NCBI RefSeq assembly: GCF_009295635.1
Contig: NZ_WHIW01000003.1
Location: forward strand, 186,001-250,000
Direction of reading: 5' to 3'
DNA from: Alkalilimnicola sp. S0819
Lineage (GTDB): Bacteria; Pseudomonadota; Gammaproteobacteria; Nitrococcales; WHIW01
Length of the DNA stretch: 64,000 bases
The notes beneath the pieces were generated by a model. The model was given only the letters and a program-made list of their open reading frames with translations, was not told where the DNA came from and did not search any database. Both the position numbers and the translations under genes were made by a program. The stretch's first letter is position 1. Each line of letters opens with the position of its first letter. Shown here piece after piece: positions 62,041 to 64,000 of the stretch.

Positions 62041-63087
62041 ATGTCCGAGCCCCTGAATACTCCCGACGCCGAGCGCCGCGCCAGCATCCGCGAACTGCTG
62101 CCCAGCGCCCATCGGCCGATCCTGCTGGCGGTGGCCGGCGACAGTGGCTCGGGCAAGACCACCTACACCGACGGTATCCGCCGCCTGCTGGGCAGCGATG
62201 TGGTGGCGAGCATCTCGCTGGACGGCTATCACAAGGAAGACCGTGCCCAGCGCCGGCTCAGCGGTCGCCTGCCGCTGGACCCGAAGGCCAATCATCTACG
62301 CCAGGCCCGGGCCGATCTGAACGCGCTGCGCGCCGGTCAGACCGTGGATATCCCCGTTTACGACCACGTCAGCGGCCGCTTCGCCGAACCGCGCCGGGTG
62401 GAACCGGCTCCGGTGATCGTGGTGGAGGGGCTGCACGCCCTGTATCCCGAGTTGCAGAAGCTCATGGACTTCACCCTCTACGTGGATTCGGACCGCGAGG
62501 TGAAGTGGCGCTGGAAGTTCCAGCGCGATGTGCACGTGCGGGGTTACAGGCCTGACGAGGTGAAACGGGACATGCAGCGCCGGGAGGTGGCCTACAAGCG
62601 CTGGATCGATTTCCAGAAGACCCATGCCGATGTGATCGTGAAGATCCACGAAAGCGAGCTGGCCTCCCTGGCGGTGGAGGAGTACGAAGGCCGCCTGCCC
62701 GATGACTGCCATCACATGGAGGTCATCGTCACCCCCACCGCCGTGCCGCTGCCCGCCCTGTACCTGCCGGTGGATCTCAACGGCATGACCAAGCAGGACG
62801 CCCTGCCCTTCATGCTCGCCAATGTGCCCAGCAGTTACTGGGGCCGGCCGGTGAACGTGGTGCACGTGGACGGCGTGATCCCCGGCGCCGCCCTGCAACA
62901 ACTGGAAAACGAGATCATGAGCTACACTGGGCTCCCGGCGGTGGAGTCCCTCGGCCAGCCCTCGGTGGGGCCCGCGTCCACCCTGCGCTTCACCCAACTG
63001 CTGGTGGCCTGGCCCGCGCTGGGGCGCATCAGCGGCTTGCTGCGCGAATGGGCCACAGCGCCCCGCTCTGCCGGTCAACCCTCCTGA
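62041..63087 (+). CDS. Phosphoribulokinase/uridine kinase-family sugar-phosphate kinase
   Basis: A 348-residue P-loop kinase. Walker A GDSGSGKTT is at 33-41. The substrate segment LDGYHKEDR at 60-68 supplies D61, H64 and R68, matching the LDDYHxxDR of class II (cyanobacteria/plant type) phosphoribulokinases, and VVVEGLHALYPE near 128-139 is also shared. Length is that of class II enzymes rather than the 290-residue proteobacterial class I. Ribulose-5-phosphate is the standard substrate, yet no RuBisCO small subunit or other Calvin genes are seen and a RuBisCO-like protein follows, so another sugar phosphate is possible. Strong promoter upstream. Confidence 0.88.
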   Translation: MSEPLNTPDAERRASIRELLPSAHRPILLAVAGDSGSGKTTYTDGIRRLLGSDVVASISLDGYHKEDRAQRRLSGRLPLDPKANHLRQARADLNALRAGQTVDIPVYDHVSGRFAEPRRVEPAPVIVVEGLHALYPELQKLMDFTLYVDSDREVKWRWKFQRDVHVRGYRPDEVKRDMQRREVAYKRWIDFQKTHADVIVKIHESELASLAVEEYEGRLPDDCHHMEVIVTPTAVPLPALYLPVDLNGMTKQDALPFMLANVPSSYWGRPVNVVHVDGVIPGAALQQLENEIMSYTGLPAVESLGQPSVGPASTLRFTQLLVAWPALGRISGLLREWATAPRSAGQPS

Positions 63088-63198
63088 TCTCCAGGGAGGC
63101 GCGGGGCAATCCCCATGAGCCTCCGCGACAGCCCCGCGCCGGCCCCACCCGACCCTGTTTACCCTTACAATGAAGTTTTCCAGCCCAACGAGCGAGCC

Positions 63199-64000
63199 AT
63201 GAGCGAACGTCTTCGAGTCCACTACCACCTGCAGTGCGCGCCCGGCGAAGCCGCCGAGGAAAAGGCCCGGGGTATCGCCCTGGAGCAGACCGTGGAACTG
63301 CCGGACCGCGTGCTCAGCGCCGACGTGCGCCAACGCATGGTCGGACGGATCGAGGAGTTGCGCGCACTGCCCGAGGGCGGCCATGGCCTGATCATCAGCT
63401 ATGCACAGGAAACCCTGGGCGGTGAACTCACTCAGCTGCTCAACGTACTGTTCGGCAATATCTCCCTCAAGGACGGCATACATCTAGCGCGGGTGGAATG
63501 GCCCGAGGCCGTGCTGGGCTGGCTGGGCGGCCCGGGCCATGGCATAGCCGGGGTGCGGGAGCGCCTGGGGGTCAGTGAGCGCGCCCTGCTCTGCACCGCC
63601 CTCAAACCCATGGGCAGCAGCGCCGAGGCACTGGCCACGGCGGCCCATGAATTCGCGCTGGGCGGCATCGACATCATCAAGGACGACCATGGCCTGGCGA
63701 ACCAGCCCGATGCCCCCTTCCTGGACCGATTGCGCGCCTGCAGCGAGGCCGTCGCGCGGGCCAATGCCCAGTCCGGCGGGCGCAGCCAGTACTTTCCCAA
63801 TGTCACCGCCGGTTACGCCGAGTTGCCGAGCCGCCTGCGGGCGGCCAAGGAAGCCGGCTGCCAGGGGGTGCTCATCAACCCCTGGATCACCGGGCTGGAT
63901 GCCATGCGCTGGGCGCGGGACGAATTCGGCCTGTTGCTGATGGCGCACCCGGCCATGACCGGCGGACTGCTGCGCCCGGATCATGGCCTCGCGGCGCCGC
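63199..64000 (+). CDS. RuBisCO-like protein (form IV), 5' part
   Basis: Open to the window edge: 267 codons visible from ATG 63199. The N-terminal ferredoxin-like domain (1-100) leads into the TIM barrel. Counterparts of RuBisCO active-site residues are K136 (K175; TALKPMG), K161 (K201, the carbamylated lysine) and D163 (D203). The E204 position is H164 (KDDH) and the K177 position is M138, so RuBP carboxylation is not expected. Barrel motifs QYFPNVTAGY and LLLMAHPAMTGG follow. The KDDHGL signature recalls form IV proteins that isomerise 5-methylthioribulose-1-phosphate. It follows the kinase gene after 111 bases; an in-frame ATG at 63115 would add 28 residues. Confidence 0.9.
   Translation, partial: MSERLRVHYHLQCAPGEAAEEKARGIALEQTVELPDRVLSADVRQRMVGRIEELRALPEGGHGLIISYAQETLGGELTQLLNVLFGNISLKDGIHLARVEWPEAVLGWLGGPGHGIAGVRERLGVSERALLCTALKPMGSSAEALATAAHEFALGGIDIIKDDHGLANQPDAPFLDRLRACSEAVARANAQSGGRSQYFPNVTAGYAELPSRLRAAKEAGCQGVLINPWITGLDAMRWARDEFGLLLMAHPAMTGGLLRPDHGLAAP

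Noticed and set aside
63199-64000. RuBisCO large subunit for CO2 fixation
   Set aside because: The Glu204 and Lys177 equivalents are His and Met, and no small subunit or Calvin gene is near, so a form IV RuBisCO-like protein is the better call.
1-64000. tRNA, rRNA or complete insertion sequences
   Set aside because: Read through all intergenic stretches; no T-loop GTTCGAATC-type sequences, rRNA segments or transposase genes were seen.

Overview
The window is a high-GC chromosomal segment from a gammaproteobacterium. The gene orders rluC<>rne, yceD-rpmF-plsX-fabHDG-acpP-fabF-pabC-mltG-tmk-holB, comEC-exbB-exbD-msbA-lpxK-kdsB and sfsA/lolC/lolD are those of a Gram-negative gammaproteobacterium with lipid A and type IV pili. 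An affiliation near Chromatiales/Ectothiorhodospiraceae is my inference from GC content and gene content; no rRNA is present to test it. I saw no tRNA, rRNA, CRISPR array or complete insertion sequence.

Layout. 0.1-2.2 kb: a four-helix membrane protein and a BASS/ACR3-type exporter. 2.2-12.3 kb: a type I restriction-modification defence island. hsdM-hsdS-fic run on the minus strand and hsdR plus a YgjP-like metallopeptidase follow further down the same strand. Between fic and hsdR sits a plus-strand insertion with an excisionase-like antitoxin and PIN toxin pair, plus two tandem copies of a very small gene. The first copy is broken by an in-frame stop. The second is intact, overlaps the 3' end of fic convergently, and carries a Fic-antitoxin-like SxxxE motif. 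A 34-bp imperfect direct repeat brackets the PIN module. 12.4-16.7 kb: a TraB-family membrane protein, then a divergent cyclic-di-GMP pair (an HD-GYP protein lacking its HD dyad and an EAL-CBS-GGDDF protein). 16.8-28.9 kb: a class V aminotransferase and the long minus-strand fatty-acid synthesis operon, from yceD through fabF and holB, ending in pilZ and tatD. 29-36 kb: maf, sppA, rluC and rne. RNase E carries 18 tandem copies of a heptapeptide. 36-44 kb: LMW phosphatase, then kdsB/lpxK/msbA/exbDB/comEC. 44-49.5 kb: DUF2062, the Lol exporter, sfsA and the agmatine-to-putrescine genes aguA-aguB. 49.7-59.6 kb: mfd-csiV-imuB-parA-like-dnaE2. This is an SOS mutagenesis cassette with a LexA operator at dnaE2 but no imuA. 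59.8-61.9 kb: BON protein, hslR, CBS protein and rraA. 62-64 kb: a phosphoribulokinase-like kinase followed by a RuBisCO-like protein that runs off the window.

How the genes work together. The minus-strand fab operon supplies acyl chains for membranes and lipid A. MsbA/LpxK/KdsB finish and flip lipid A, and LolCD exports lipoproteins. RNase E, its possible regulator RraA, RluC, YceD and L32 concern RNA and ribosome metabolism. Mfd, ImuB and DnaE2 handle blocked forks and transcription.

The least ordinary parts are the Fic/antitoxin arrangement inside the restriction locus, the imuA-less mutasome with an intervening ParA-like ATPase, and the kinase plus RuBisCO-like pair next to an RraA that keeps the aldolase signature. 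Functions are from sequence reading only; no database search was run.
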